In this document: positions 36,568 through 44,734 of the stretch, in pieces | Layout: each line of letters starts with the position of its first letter | How positions within the stretch are numbered: position 1 is the stretch's first letter | NCBI RefSeq assembly: GCF_001613935.1 | Contig: NZ_LQCI01000034.1 | Span: 81,886 to 145,885 of the forward strand | Reading direction: 5' to 3' | Source of the DNA: Amycolatopsis regifaucium | GTDB taxonomy: Bacteria; Actinomycetota; Actinomycetes; Mycobacteriales; Pseudonocardiaceae | Length of the DNA: 64,000 bases | Translations under genes and position numbers: made by a program | The notes under the pieces: generated by a model | What the model was told of the DNA's origin: nothing | Databases searched by the model: none | What the model saw: only the letters and a program-made list of their open reading frames with translations

Positions 36568-37451
36568 CGCCGACCATTTCCACCAGCGGCCTGACCCGGC
36601 GCTACGGCGATCACGTCGCACTCGGCGACGTCTCCGTGGACATCGCCGAAGGCAAGATCACCGGACTGCTCGGCCGCAACGGCGCGGGCAAGAGCACCTT
36701 CCTGCGCATCGTCACCGCACAGGAGTTCGCCAGCGCGGGCACGGTCCGCGTGTTCGGCGAAAGCCCGGTGGAGAACGAACGGGTGCTCCGGCGCCTGGTA
36801 CTCGTCCGCGAGGACCAGCAGTTCCCGGACTTCAAGGTGCGGCACGCCCTCGCGGCGGCGTCGTGGTTCTACCCCAACTGGGACGCCGAACTGGCCGACA
36901 CCCTGCTCCGCGACTTCGACCTGCCACTGAAGCGGCCGATCAAGAAGCTCTCCCGCGGGATGCGCTCCGCGCTGTCGATCACCATCGGACTGGCGGCACG
37001 GGCGGAACTCACTCTCCTCGACGAGCCTTACGCGGGCCTCGACGCCGTCGCGCGGCAACTGTTCTACGACCGGTTGCTCGACGACTATTCGGCTCATCCG
37101 CGCACGGTGCTGCTCTCCACGCATCTGATCGACGAGGTGGCCGATCTGCTGGAGCACGTCGTGATGATCGACAAGGGCCGCGTCGTCCTCGACGCGCCGG
37201 CCGACGACCTGCGCGGCACGGCCGCCACGGTCACCGGCCCGGCGACCGCGGTGGAGGACTTCGTCGCCGGACGTCGCGTACTGCACCGCCGCAAGATCGG
37301 TTCGCGGGCTTCGGTCACCGTCGCCGACGCGCTCGACGGCGCGGCGAAAGCGCGGGCACAGGCACTGCATCTGAAGCTGGAACCGTTGTCACTACAGCAA
37401 TTGATGGTGCACACCTCCAACAGGCAGAGCACCGAGGAGGTGTCCGCATGA
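36564..37451 (+). CDS. ABC transporter ATP-binding protein (YtrB-like)
   Basis: 295 aa. Walker A GRNGAGKST (about 36-44), signature LSRGMRSAL and Walker B LTLLDEPYAGLD are present. It pairs with the permease that follows with an ATGA overlap. YtrA-controlled ABC systems commonly react to cell-wall-active peptides or antibiotics. Confidence 0.9.
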   Translation: MTPTISTSGLTRRYGDHVALGDVSVDIAEGKITGLLGRNGAGKSTFLRIVTAQEFASAGTVRVFGESPVENERVLRRLVLVREDQQFPDFKVRHALAAASWFYPNWDAELADTLLRDFDLPLKRPIKKLSRGMRSALSITIGLAARAELTLLDEPYAGLDAVARQLFYDRLLDDYSAHPRTVLLSTHLIDEVADLLEHVVMIDKGRVVLDAPADDLRGTAATVTGPATAVEDFVAGRRVLHRRKIGSRASVTVADALDGAAKARAQALHLKLEPLSLQQLMVHTSNRQSTEEVSA

Positions 37452-38134
37452 ACATCCTGATCAAGGTCGCGCGCTATCACCTGGTGGACCGGCTCCAGTA
37501 CCTCGTCCTCCCGATCGGCGTCACGCTTTTCGCGTTCCTGGTGAATCTCACCGTCTTCGCGACACTGCAAGAAGACAAGGAAAACTACTCCGGCGGTCTG
37601 TTCACCCTCTTCGTGTTCATGTTCGTCTGCGGCACCCTGAGCATGACGAAGTCGCTGCCGTTCGGGCTCGCGCTCGGCGTGTCGAGGCGGTCGTACTACC
37701 TCGGCACGATCCTGCTGGTGGCCGGGTTGTCCGTGCTGTACGCGGTGGGGATCGCCGTGTTGCAGGTGATCGAGGAAGCGACCGGCGGCTGGGGACTCGG
37801 CCTCAACTACTTCCGGGTGCCCTGGTTGCTCGACGGGCACTGGTATCTGACGCTGCTCACGTCGTTCGTGCTGCTCACACTGATGTTCGTCTACGGCATG
37901 TGGTACGGCCTGATCTACCGGCGTGCCGCGGTGCCGGGCGTGGTCCTGTTCGGCGCCGCGCAGGTACTGGTGCTGCTGGGGGTGGTGCTGCTGCTCAGCT
38001 GGACCGATTCCTGGCCGAAGCTCGGCACGTTCTTCAGCACGCTGACCGTGGGCGGCATGACCGGGGTACTCGCCCTGCTGGTCTGCGTCGCGGGAGCCGG
38101 CGGGTTCGCCACGATGCGCCGCGTCACTGTCTGA
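37448..38134 (+). CDS. ABC transporter permease
   Basis: 228 aa from an ATG preceded by GAGGAGG. Six hydrophobic helices, no large extracellular domain. It is the membrane partner of the YtrB-like ATPase. Its stop faces the convergent membrane-protein gene with a 29-base gap. Confidence 0.85.
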   Translation: MNILIKVARYHLVDRLQYLVLPIGVTLFAFLVNLTVFATLQEDKENYSGGLFTLFVFMFVCGTLSMTKSLPFGLALGVSRRSYYLGTILLVAGLSVLYAVGIAVLQVIEEATGGWGLGLNYFRVPWLLDGHWYLTLLTSFVLLTLMFVYGMWYGLIYRRAAVPGVVLFGAAQVLVLLGVVLLLSWTDSWPKLGTFFSTLTVGGMTGVLALLVCVAGAGGFATMRRVTV

Positions 38135-38163
38135 AAGTTCTTCCGCACCAAGGAATTTTCGGC

Positions 38164-39348
38164 TCAAGCGGCAAGCGTTTCACGGGCCCGGTCGCGAATG
38201 CGTCCGACCACGGTCGACCGTCGCCAGGCGCGCGTGACCTCCACCAGCCACGCCGCTTCGGTGGCGATGTCCGGCTCGTCGAGGTAGGTCGCCGGAACGT
38301 CGTCGGGGGCGTACCGGCGGCCCGTCTCGGCGGCGACGAGCGCGGCGGCCAAGGCCGCGGCCTCGATCGTCGCGGGCACCCGGGCTTCGGGGACCTTCGC
38401 CTTGCGGGCCTCGGCTTCCGCGACCGGTGGCACGTCCGGATCGAAGTACGGGCGCAGCGCGAGGTGGCCGTCCCGGATCTCGATGACCCTGCGGTACAAG
38501 GCGAACTCGACGCCGCCCGGCATACCGGGGCCGGGGTCCAGCGCGATTCCCGGGACGGCATCACGCATCGCGGTCCACAGCGGCTCGATCCGGCGGTAGG
38601 TCCGGTACGTGCCGAGCAGGCGGAACGGCGTCGCCAGCGCCGGGCCCCACACGCTGAGCGTCGCGCCCGCCCCGGCGAGCCCGACGCTCAGCGCCGCCAG
38701 GATCGACGAAACCGTTTCCTCACCGGCGTTCACCGCGCCGGTGGTGGCGAGGATGTAGATGTCGTCGACGTCCCAGAAGGTCCAGCCCAGCGCGGCGACC
38801 CCGCCACCGACGAGCAGCCACAACCCGATGCGAAGCGGTCCGGGGTCGGCGTGGCGGGCGAAACGGGCGAAGACGATCGAGAAGGTCAGCAGGCTGATCA
38901 GCCCGTAAACCAGGAAAAGAACGTTGTACGCGACGAACCAGCCGAGCTTGCCCGGCCCGGCGGCGGTGTGCTCGCCGACGCGATAGCTGTCGGACAGGAA
39001 GAAGAGCGCGGTTTCGACGACGACCACGCTCCAGGAAAGCACCGCGTGCCACCCGATCCGCTTGCCCTCCCCCAGTTTCAGCGAATGCGCGAACGCGACC
39101 GCGAACCCCATCGCGCCGATCTTGAGCAGGTCGGCCGCGAGGTTGAGAAGGCTGCCGATGGGTTCCTCGATGCCGACGGCGTTCTCCATGGCCGGGGTGA
39201 GCAGCATGATCCCGCCCGCGATGCACATCCCGAAGCCGCTGAGGAACCACATCCGCCGCAACGGCTGGGTATGGCGAGCCTGGATCAGCTTGTAACCGAA
39301 GCCCGCGAAGGCCACCACGCAACAGAAGTACGCGATGGTCTCGGTCAT
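38164..39348 (-). CDS. MAB_1171c-type polytopic membrane protein
   Basis: 394 aa from the ATG at 39348. Seven or so transmembrane helices fill residues 1-240, followed by a cytosolic domain with repeated Arg/Glu helices (EPLWTAMRDAVPG, YRRVIEIRDGHLALRPY, EAAWLVEVTRAWRR). This is the layout of the actinobacterial MAB_1171c/DUF6545 putative transporter family. It is coupled (ATGA) to the metallopeptidase-like gene and is last of a three-gene unit. Confidence 0.75.
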   Translation of the reverse strand: MTETIAYFCCVVAFAGFGYKLIQARHTQPLRRMWFLSGFGMCIAGGIMLLTPAMENAVGIEEPIGSLLNLAADLLKIGAMGFAVAFAHSLKLGEGKRIGWHAVLSWSVVVVETALFFLSDSYRVGEHTAAGPGKLGWFVAYNVLFLVYGLISLLTFSIVFARFARHADPGPLRIGLWLLVGGGVAALGWTFWDVDDIYILATTGAVNAGEETVSSILAALSVGLAGAGATLSVWGPALATPFRLLGTYRTYRRIEPLWTAMRDAVPGIALDPGPGMPGGVEFALYRRVIEIRDGHLALRPYFDPDVPPVAEAEARKAKVPEARVPATIEAAALAAALVAAETGRRYAPDDVPATYLDEPDIATEAAWLVEVTRAWRRSTVVGRIRDRARETLAA

Positions 39349-39908
39349 GGCAGGCGCCGTTTCCGGCTGCCGAAGAGATTGTCGACCCTGGCCATCCCGC
39401 CGGCGAGGTCGCTTCCGCCCTCGTCGGTGTGCGCCGCGCCGCGCACCGCCGTCCTGGCGACCCGTTGTGCCAGCAGGCTGGCGAGCAGTTCGGCCTCTTG
39501 TTCCTCGACGGCGCTGTAACTCGTGCGGCCCAGGACGCGGCGGACGAGTTCGGGTGACAGGTTCGGCATGAGGGTCTTGCTGGCGGCGGCGTCGAGCGCG
39601 ATGCCGTCGGCGCCCGCGTCGGAGCCGACGTGGCCGCACAGCAGATGGCCGACCTCGTGCAGCAGGATATGCCGCCGGTGCAGGGCGGTGGTGTTGGTCG
39701 GATAGAGGATGTAATCCGCGCGCTCGGTGCTCATCAAGAGCCCGCACGGGCCGCTGGAGGGGACGTTGACCTGCATCAACTCGATCGGCCGTCCGCGTTC
39801 GGCGGCGAGTTCGGCGATGAAGGCCTCGGCGTCGAAGGGTTCGGGAAGGGTGACGCCGTCGGCGAGACTCCGGCAGCGGCGCCACAACTCCTTACGGCGG
39901 CGATCCAC
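39345..39908 (-). CDS. ImmA/IrrE-type metallopeptidase-like protein
   Basis: 187 aa. Contains HEVGHLLCGH, the zinc HExxH form with a third His, and an RxxxERADYILYP lead-in typical of the ImmA/IrrE domain. Known members cleave the XRE repressor encoded beside them. It starts one base after the EspR-like gene ends and overlaps the membrane-protein gene, so the three are one operon. Confidence 0.8.
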   Translation of the reverse strand: MDRRRKELWRRCRSLADGVTLPEPFDAEAFIAELAAERGRPIELMQVNVPSSGPCGLLMSTERADYILYPTNTTALHRRHILLHEVGHLLCGHVGSDAGADGIALDAAASKTLMPNLSPELVRRVLGRTSYSAVEEQEAELLASLLAQRVARTAVRGAAHTDEGGSDLAGGMARVDNLFGSRKRRLP

Positions 39909-39909
39909 T

Positions 39910-40350
39910 TCACGCCTCCCTCTTCGTGCCGCCCCGTCCGGATTCCCTGCGGGCGATCGCGTCGATCATGTCGCTGATGGTGTCGAGTCCGTCGGGGGAA
40001 AGTGTTACGGCGCGCAGCGCGACGTCGCGGACACCGGCGTCGCGGAGTGCGCCGAGAAGGGCGAGCTCTTCGGCGATCTTGGCGCTCTGCTCGTCGTCGA
40101 AGAAGTACGCCGGCGAGACGCCGAAGAACTGGGCCAGCGCCTCGAGATGGCGTTTGGTGGGATTGTCGCGGCGGCCGGTGCGCAACTGCCACAGATAGGT
40201 CGTCGAAAAGCTTTCGCCGGTGGCCTCTCGGCAGGCCTTGGCGACCTCTTCGTGACTGTACGGCTCGCGATCGGGTCTCAGCACGATCTGGAACAGCTTG
40301 TCGATCTTTTCGGCGAGCGTCGTCTTGCCGGGCTCGGTCGCGGCCACCAT
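39910..40350 (-). CDS. EspR-like XRE regulator
   Basis: 146 aa. An N-terminal helix-turn-helix (YSHEEVAKACREATGESFSTTYLWQLRTGRRDNPTKRHLEALAQFFGV) and a C-terminal helical domain (about 85-146) match EspR of mycobacteria in length, HTH style (YLSQLRxGxRxNP) and the PAYFxDDE junction. EspR is a nucleoid-associated regulator of ESX-1 secretion. Here it heads the metallopeptidase-membrane module. Start is ATG with GGGAG upstream. Confidence 0.8.
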   Translation of the reverse strand: MVAATEPGKTTLAEKIDKLFQIVLRPDREPYSHEEVAKACREATGESFSTTYLWQLRTGRRDNPTKRHLEALAQFFGVSPAYFFDDEQSAKIAEELALLGALRDAGVRDVALRAVTLSPDGLDTISDMIDAIARRESGRGGTKREA

Positions 40351-40417
40351 CCCACTCCCTACATGTCGTGCCCGTTCATGCTAGTTGACGCGGCACCCGC
40401 GCCGTACACGACAGTTT

Positions 40418-41278
40418 TCACCTCACGCGAGGCCGCGGCTGGCAGCGCGGGCACGAAAAGGACGAACGGTTCATGAAGGGATCGCGCCGGATCGGCGTCC
40501 CGCATCGACCGCAGGGCAGGCCTTCCTGACCGTAAGCGTCGAGCGATCGGTCGAAGTACCCGGACTCGCCGTTGATGTTGACGTACAGCGCGTCGAACGA
40601 TGTCCCGCCCGCGACGAGTGCGGCGGCCATCACGTCACTGGCGGCGGTGAGGACCGTCCGGCCCTGGGCAGCGGTGAGCCGGTCGGTCGGGCGGGCCCAG
40701 TGAAGCTTCGAGCGCCAGAGAGCTTCGTCCGCGTAGATGTTGCCGATACCGGAGACGAGGGTCTGGTCGAGCAGGGCGCGTTTGATCTCCGTCCGCCGCG
40801 ATCGCAGCGCGCGGACGGCCCGGTCGAGGTCGAACCGCGGGTCCATCGGATCGCGGGCGATATGCGCGATGGTGCTGGGCAGCGCCGTCCCGTCGACCTC
40901 GGTGAGTTCCGCGAGGGCGAGACCGCCGAAGGTCCGCTGGTCGACGAAGCGCAACTCCGGACCGTTGTCGGCGAAGCGAAAACGCACGCGAAGGTGCTTC
41001 TCGTCGGGCGCGTTTTCGGGTTGGACGAGCATCTGGCCGCTCATCCCGAGGTGGGCGAGCATGGCTTGGCCGTCCGAAAGATCGAGCCAAAGGTATTTGC
41101 CGCGACGGCGGGCGGCGGTGATCTTGGTACCGGAAAGCCGTCCGGTGAAGTCCTCGGCGCCGAGTTCGTGACGGCGGATCGCGCGCGCGTGCAGGACTTC
41201 GACCTCGGTGATCGTCCGGCCGGAGACGTGGGCCTCCAGTCCGGCACGGACCACCTCGACCTCGGGGAGTTCGGGCAT
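40418..41278 (-). CDS. mutM: Formamidopyrimidine-DNA glycosylase
   Basis: 286 aa. N-terminal PELPEV with catalytic Pro/Glu, and the C-terminal zinc finger (LPCGRCGTPI then FSCPRCQ). Removes 8-oxoguanine. Gene order mutM-rnc-rpmF-DUF177-sepIVA is the actinobacterial one. Confidence 0.95.
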   Translation of the reverse strand: MPELPEVEVVRAGLEAHVSGRTITEVEVLHARAIRRHELGAEDFTGRLSGTKITAARRRGKYLWLDLSDGQAMLAHLGMSGQMLVQPENAPDEKHLRVRFRFADNGPELRFVDQRTFGGLALAELTEVDGTALPSTIAHIARDPMDPRFDLDRAVRALRSRRTEIKRALLDQTLVSGIGNIYADEALWRSKLHWARPTDRLTAAQGRTVLTAASDVMAAALVAGGTSFDALYVNINGESGYFDRSLDAYGQEGLPCGRCGTPIRRDPFMNRSSFSCPRCQPRPRVR

Positions 41279-41298
41279 GGCGTCGATTCTCCCACCGG

Positions 41299-41348
41299 CC
41301 CTCGTGAGTGGTAATGACGGCCGGAACCGTCATTACCATTCACGAGGG
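41299..41348. repeat. 22-bp hairpin between rnc and mutM (B6)
   Basis: Arms CCCTCGTGAGTGGTAATGAC(GG) and complement, one mismatch, 6-base loop. It stands between rnc (stop 41358) and mutM (start 41278), both leftward, so it may attenuate or process the rnc-mutM message rather than end it. Confidence 0.75.
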
Positions 41349-41357
41349 AGGGCGGAC

Positions 41358-42104
41358 TCAGGTCGTTTTCGGCGGCTGCTCGACGTCGAGTTCGGCCGAA
41401 AGCTGACGCCAGGCCGTCTCGGCGGCCTTCTGCTCGGCTTCCTTTTTCGTCGTCCCCGAGCCGTAGCCGAGTTCACGCCCGCCGACGAGCACGGTGGCGC
41501 TGAACTCCTTGCGGTGATCGGGACCGGTGTCCTCGACCTTGTACTCGGGCACACCGAGCCCCGCCGACGCCGTCAGCTCCTGGAGGCTGGTCTTCCAGTC
41601 CAGGCCGGCACCACGCAGCGGTGCTTCGGCGAGCAGGCCGTCGAACAGGTGGTGCACGAGCTGGCGCGCGATCTCGATGCCGTGCTGCTGATACGCGGCG
41701 CCGATGACGGCTTCGAGCCCATCGGCGAGGATGCTCGGCTTGTCCCGGCCGCCGGTGAGCTCTTCCCCCTTGCCCAGCAACAGGTGCTTGCCCAGCCCGC
41801 CCTCACCGAGGCCGCGCGCGACCCGGGCCAGCGCGTGCATGTTGACCACGCTGGCACGGAGCTTCGCGAGCTGACCTTCGGCCAGGTCGGGATGCGTGTT
41901 GTAGAGGTGGTCGGTGACGACCAGACCCAGCACGGCGTCCCCGAGGAACTCCAAGCGCTCGTTCGGTGGCAACCCACCGTTCTCATAGGCATAAGAACGG
42001 TGGGTCAGCGACAGCGTCAGCAGCTCGGGTTCGATGGTGATCCCGAGCGCTTCGAGCAACGGTGCGGGGTCGGCGGGCGGTCCACCGGCCGACTTACCCC
42101 CCAT
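41358..42104 (-). CDS. rnc: Ribonuclease III
   Basis: 248 aa. The signature NERLEFLGDAVLGLVVTD contains the catalytic Glu/Asp residues, and a double-stranded RNA-binding domain occupies about 165-235 (TSLQELTASAG...KKEAEQKAAETAW). Processes rRNA precursors and other duplex RNA. Starts 15 bases after rpmF. Confidence 0.96.
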   Translation of the reverse strand: MGGKSAGGPPADPAPLLEALGITIEPELLTLSLTHRSYAYENGGLPPNERLEFLGDAVLGLVVTDHLYNTHPDLAEGQLAKLRASVVNMHALARVARGLGEGGLGKHLLLGKGEELTGGRDKPSILADGLEAVIGAAYQQHGIEIARQLVHHLFDGLLAEAPLRGAGLDWKTSLQELTASAGLGVPEYKVEDTGPDHRKEFSATVLVGGRELGYGSGTTKKEAEQKAAETAWRQLSAELDVEQPPKTT

Positions 42105-42119
42105 GTCGTCAGCCGCCGA

Positions 42120-42302
42120 TCAGGCGGGCTCGACGACCTGGCGACCGTTGTGCTGGCCGCAGGCCGGGCACGCGATGTGCTGGAGCTTCGGCTGCTTGCA
42201 GGCGCGGTTGGAGCAGGGCACCAGCTGCACCGGAGCCGCCTTCCACTGGCTGCGGCGCGCGCGGGTGTTGGATCGCGACATCTTCCGCTTCGGGACGGCC
42301 AC
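42120..42302 (-). CDS. rpmF: Ribosomal protein L32
   Basis: 60 aa, GTG start with AAGGAGA. MAVPKRKMSRSNTRARRSQW is the universal L32 N terminus. Cys at about 30, 35, 45 and 48 (CSNRAC and CPAC) form the zinc-binding version; the first pair has a four-residue spacing instead of the usual two. Confidence 0.95.
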   Translation of the reverse strand: MAVPKRKMSRSNTRARRSQWKAAPVQLVPCSNRACKQPKLQHIACPACGQHNGRQVVEPA

Positions 42303-42374
42303 GAGTAGATCTCCTTCAGACGGTCTGCCCGCGGTCGCGAGCGAACTTGCTTCTCCGGAACGAGCTGGTGCTCG

Positions 42375-42992
42375 TCAGGCTTGCTTTCCGGGGCCATCAG
42401 CCTGGTCATCGTCCGTTTCGTCGCCGAAACGATCAACCAGCGCGGCCCACCGAGGGTCTATCTTCTCATGCCCGTGACCGGGCTCGAGATCGGCCCACTT
42501 GACACCGCATTCGATGCACAGACCCTGGCAGTCCTCGGTGCACAGCGGGGCCAGCGGAAGGGCGAGCACCACCGCGTCGCGCACCGTCGGCTCGAGGTCG
42601 ATCCGGTCGTCCACCAGGCGAGGGATCTCGTCCTCGTCGGTGGTCTCCTCGGTCGCGGAGCCGGGGTAGGCGAAGAGCTCGGTCAGGTCGACCTCGACGT
42701 CCTCGGTGATCGGATCGAGGCACCGCGAGCAGTGACCCGTCGCGACGGCGGACGCCGTGCCGCTGACGAGCACGCCCTCGACGACGGACTCCAGGATCAG
42801 GTCGAGTTCCAGGCTGGAGCCGGCGTCGATGGTGATGACGTCGGGCACCCCGAGCGCGGTCTCGACGGGGATGGCACGGTGGACGGCCTTGCTCAGGCCG
42901 GCGTGACGGCCGAGTTCACGGGTGTCGAGCACCCAGGGGTTCCGGCCGTCCAGTTGCGCGGGCCTGGCCTGCGGCGACTTGTTCTCAGACAT
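42375..42992 (-). CDS. DUF177 / YceD-family ribosome-associated protein
   Basis: 205 aa. Contains the family motif CSRCLDPITEDVEVDLTELF and a second Cys cluster APLCTEDCQGLCIECGVKW. The family member is always just upstream of rpmF and is needed for 23S rRNA accumulation. Cysteines suggest metal binding. Confidence 0.9.
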   Translation of the reverse strand: MSENKSPQARPAQLDGRNPWVLDTRELGRHAGLSKAVHRAIPVETALGVPDVITIDAGSSLELDLILESVVEGVLVSGTASAVATGHCSRCLDPITEDVEVDLTELFAYPGSATEETTDEDEIPRLVDDRIDLEPTVRDAVVLALPLAPLCTEDCQGLCIECGVKWADLEPGHGHEKIDPRWAALVDRFGDETDDDQADGPGKQA

Positions 42993-43060
42993 CGGTCACC
43001 AGGGTACGCAGGTACCGCCACCGGTTTACGGGCACGGTCCGTGAAGGCCTGGCGGACGCT

Positions 43061-43107
43061 AGGAAAGGTCCTTTCCTGGCGAATTTTGCGAGGAAAGGAC
43101 CTTTCCT
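43061..43107. repeat. Nested palindromes AGGAAAGGTCCTTTCCT (B4)
   Basis: Two 17-base units, AGGAAAGGTCCTTTCCT (43061-43077) and its complement AGGAAAGGACCTTTCCT (43091-43107), each itself a palindrome, separated by 13 bases. It lies between the DUF177 gene's start and the sepIVA stop, both leftward. Either one long hairpin or two short hairpins can form. Confidence 0.85.
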
Positions 43108-43127
43108 TGCGCGCGCGGCGACAGCGG

Positions 43128-43853
43128 CTAGGACTGGTAGTCGTACAGGGAGGTCCGGCTGTTGCCCGGCAGGTTGACCGGGGACCGCAGGTGGTTGCGC
43201 CCGGAGTCGACCGTCCGCAGCGTGGTCGCGAGCAGTTCCGAGAACTCGGCCAGCTTGCCGTCGACGTAGGCGTCGCAGTCGCTCCGCTGCTTGTCGGCTT
43301 CGATGTGCGCCTCGTCGACGATGCGGGCCGCCTCGCCGTGCGCGGCCTGGACCACCTCGGTCTGCGAGACGAGCCGGGCCTGCTCGACGCGGCCGTCCTC
43401 GATGGCGCGCTCGTAGGCGTCGCGACCGGCCTGGATCATCCGCTCCGACTCGGCCCGCGAGCGGTCGGTGAGGTTCTGGAACTCCGCCTGTCCGGCGGCG
43501 ACCATGCGCTCGGCCTCGTCGTGCGCGTCGCTCATCATCTGCTCGGCGCGGGCCCGGGCGTCGGCGAGGATGCGCTCGGCTTCGGCCTGCGCCTCGGCGA
43601 CCGTGCGGTCCGCCTCCGTGTTCGCGGTGGAAATCGTCTCCGCGGCCTCGGTGCGGGCGGTCTGGATCAGCTGGTCACGCTTGTCGAGGACGTCCTGCGC
43701 GTCGTCCACTTCACCCGGCAGGGCGTCGCGGATGTCGTCGAGCAGTTCGAGGGTGTCCCCGCGTGGAACGACACAACTGGAGGTCATCGGCACGCCGCGG
43801 GCTTCCTCCACGATGGTGACGAGCTCGTCGAGCGCCTCGAAAACCCGGTACAC
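43128..43853 (-). CDS. sepIVA: SepIVA / DivIVA-domain cell-division protein
   Basis: 241 aa, GTG start. Residues 1-60 have the N-terminal DivIVA-like helix (MYRVFEALDELVTIVEEARG); about 65-215 are a long coiled coil with repeats such as AEAERILADARARAEQM. Length, gene order and sequence match mycobacterial Rv2927c (SepIVA), a septation and polar-growth factor. A tandem 14-base duplication lies just upstream of its RBS. Confidence 0.9.
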   Translation of the reverse strand: MYRVFEALDELVTIVEEARGVPMTSSCVVPRGDTLELLDDIRDALPGEVDDAQDVLDKRDQLIQTARTEAAETISTANTEADRTVAEAQAEAERILADARARAEQMMSDAHDEAERMVAAGQAEFQNLTDRSRAESERMIQAGRDAYERAIEDGRVEQARLVSQTEVVQAAHGEAARIVDEAHIEADKQRSDCDAYVDGKLAEFSELLATTLRTVDSGRNHLRSPVNLPGNSRTSLYDYQS

Positions 43854-43863
43854 GGCCCACTCC

Positions 43864-43891
43864 CTACCTACAGCGATCTACCTACAGCGAT
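43864..43891. repeat. Tandem 14-base duplication upstream of sepIVA
   Basis: CTACCTACAGCGAT occurs twice in immediate succession, ending 10 bases before the sepIVA start region. Read on the gene's strand, the copies supply two GTAGGTAG tracts next to the GGGAG RBS. Confidence 0.8.
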
Positions 43892-43987
43892 CCCCACATT
43901 CCCTGGGCTCAGTTTGCCCTCATCGCCGCCGTAAGGGGTGAAAGCGCGCGGTACCGGGCGTGTCCCGCCCGGTACCGCGCGCCATGA

Positions 43988-44666
43988 TCACCGAAGGGTC
44001 AGCCCCGGATCCAGGACGAGCCTCAGCAACTGCCGGTCGTTCAGCGACGGGCCGCGGGGGCCGCTCAGTGCCCCGAGGTCCGTCACGGTGACCGCAGTGC
44101 CGTCGGCCAGGAACGCGATCGCGTCACGACCGCTGACCGATTCGACGGTCGTCCCCTTCGGATCCGCTCCGGGGTTGCCCTTCTCGTTGATCACGACCCG
44201 CGTCCCGCCCGGCTGGGGCAGCACCTCGCACCGCAGGGGTTTTCACCACGAGTCCTCCGGGGCACGCTGTCCGGTCGGAATATTCCTTCCTGGTCGAGAC
44301 CACGCCGGTGAGCGTCACGTTGAACCCGCGTTCCACGTTCGAGGCGTCCCGATAGCGCACGCTCGCGGTCATCACGTCCCACTCGGCCGGGTAGTAGTCC
44401 TGTTCGAATTCGCCGAAGGTGAACTCGGTCGCGCCGGGCAGCAGATTCATGACCGTCTTCCGCAGATGCTCGAGGTTTCGCGCCTTCTGCGCCGTGAGAT
44501 CCACCAGTGGCGTGTGCTCGTCCGGTCTCACCTGGGGCGGAAGCGCCGAGGACGTAGGAGCGGCAGGTGCCACCTTCGCCGGCCCGTCCCCCGGTGCCAC
44601 GAACACCACCGGCAGCGCCTTTTCCCTGGCGAACTCCCTGAAGCCCGCATCGTCCCCAGACCGCAT
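43988..44666 (-). pseudogene. Hypothetical protein gene broken by a one-base frameshift
   Basis: Begins MRSGDDAGFREFAREKALPV with RBS GAGGAGG. The frame reads sensibly to about VSTRKEYSDRTACPGGLVVKT (near 44240), then turns into Arg/Gly-rich nonsense ending 44124. The neighbouring frame carries on plausibly (CEVLPQPGGTRVVINEKGNPG to LRLVLDPGLTLR, stop 43988). Dropping one C from the CCCC run at about 44238 restores a ~225-aa product. Sequencing error, true pseudogene or programmed shift cannot be separated from one read. It lies 68 bases downstream of the RNase gene and could be its operon partner; no family recognised. Confidence 0.6.
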
Positions 44667-44734
44667 CGTGCCTCCTCGTCGGCGTTCCGGTGTATCTCAC
44701 GGACGGGGAGGCACGAAATGTTGCAAGCCGGGAA

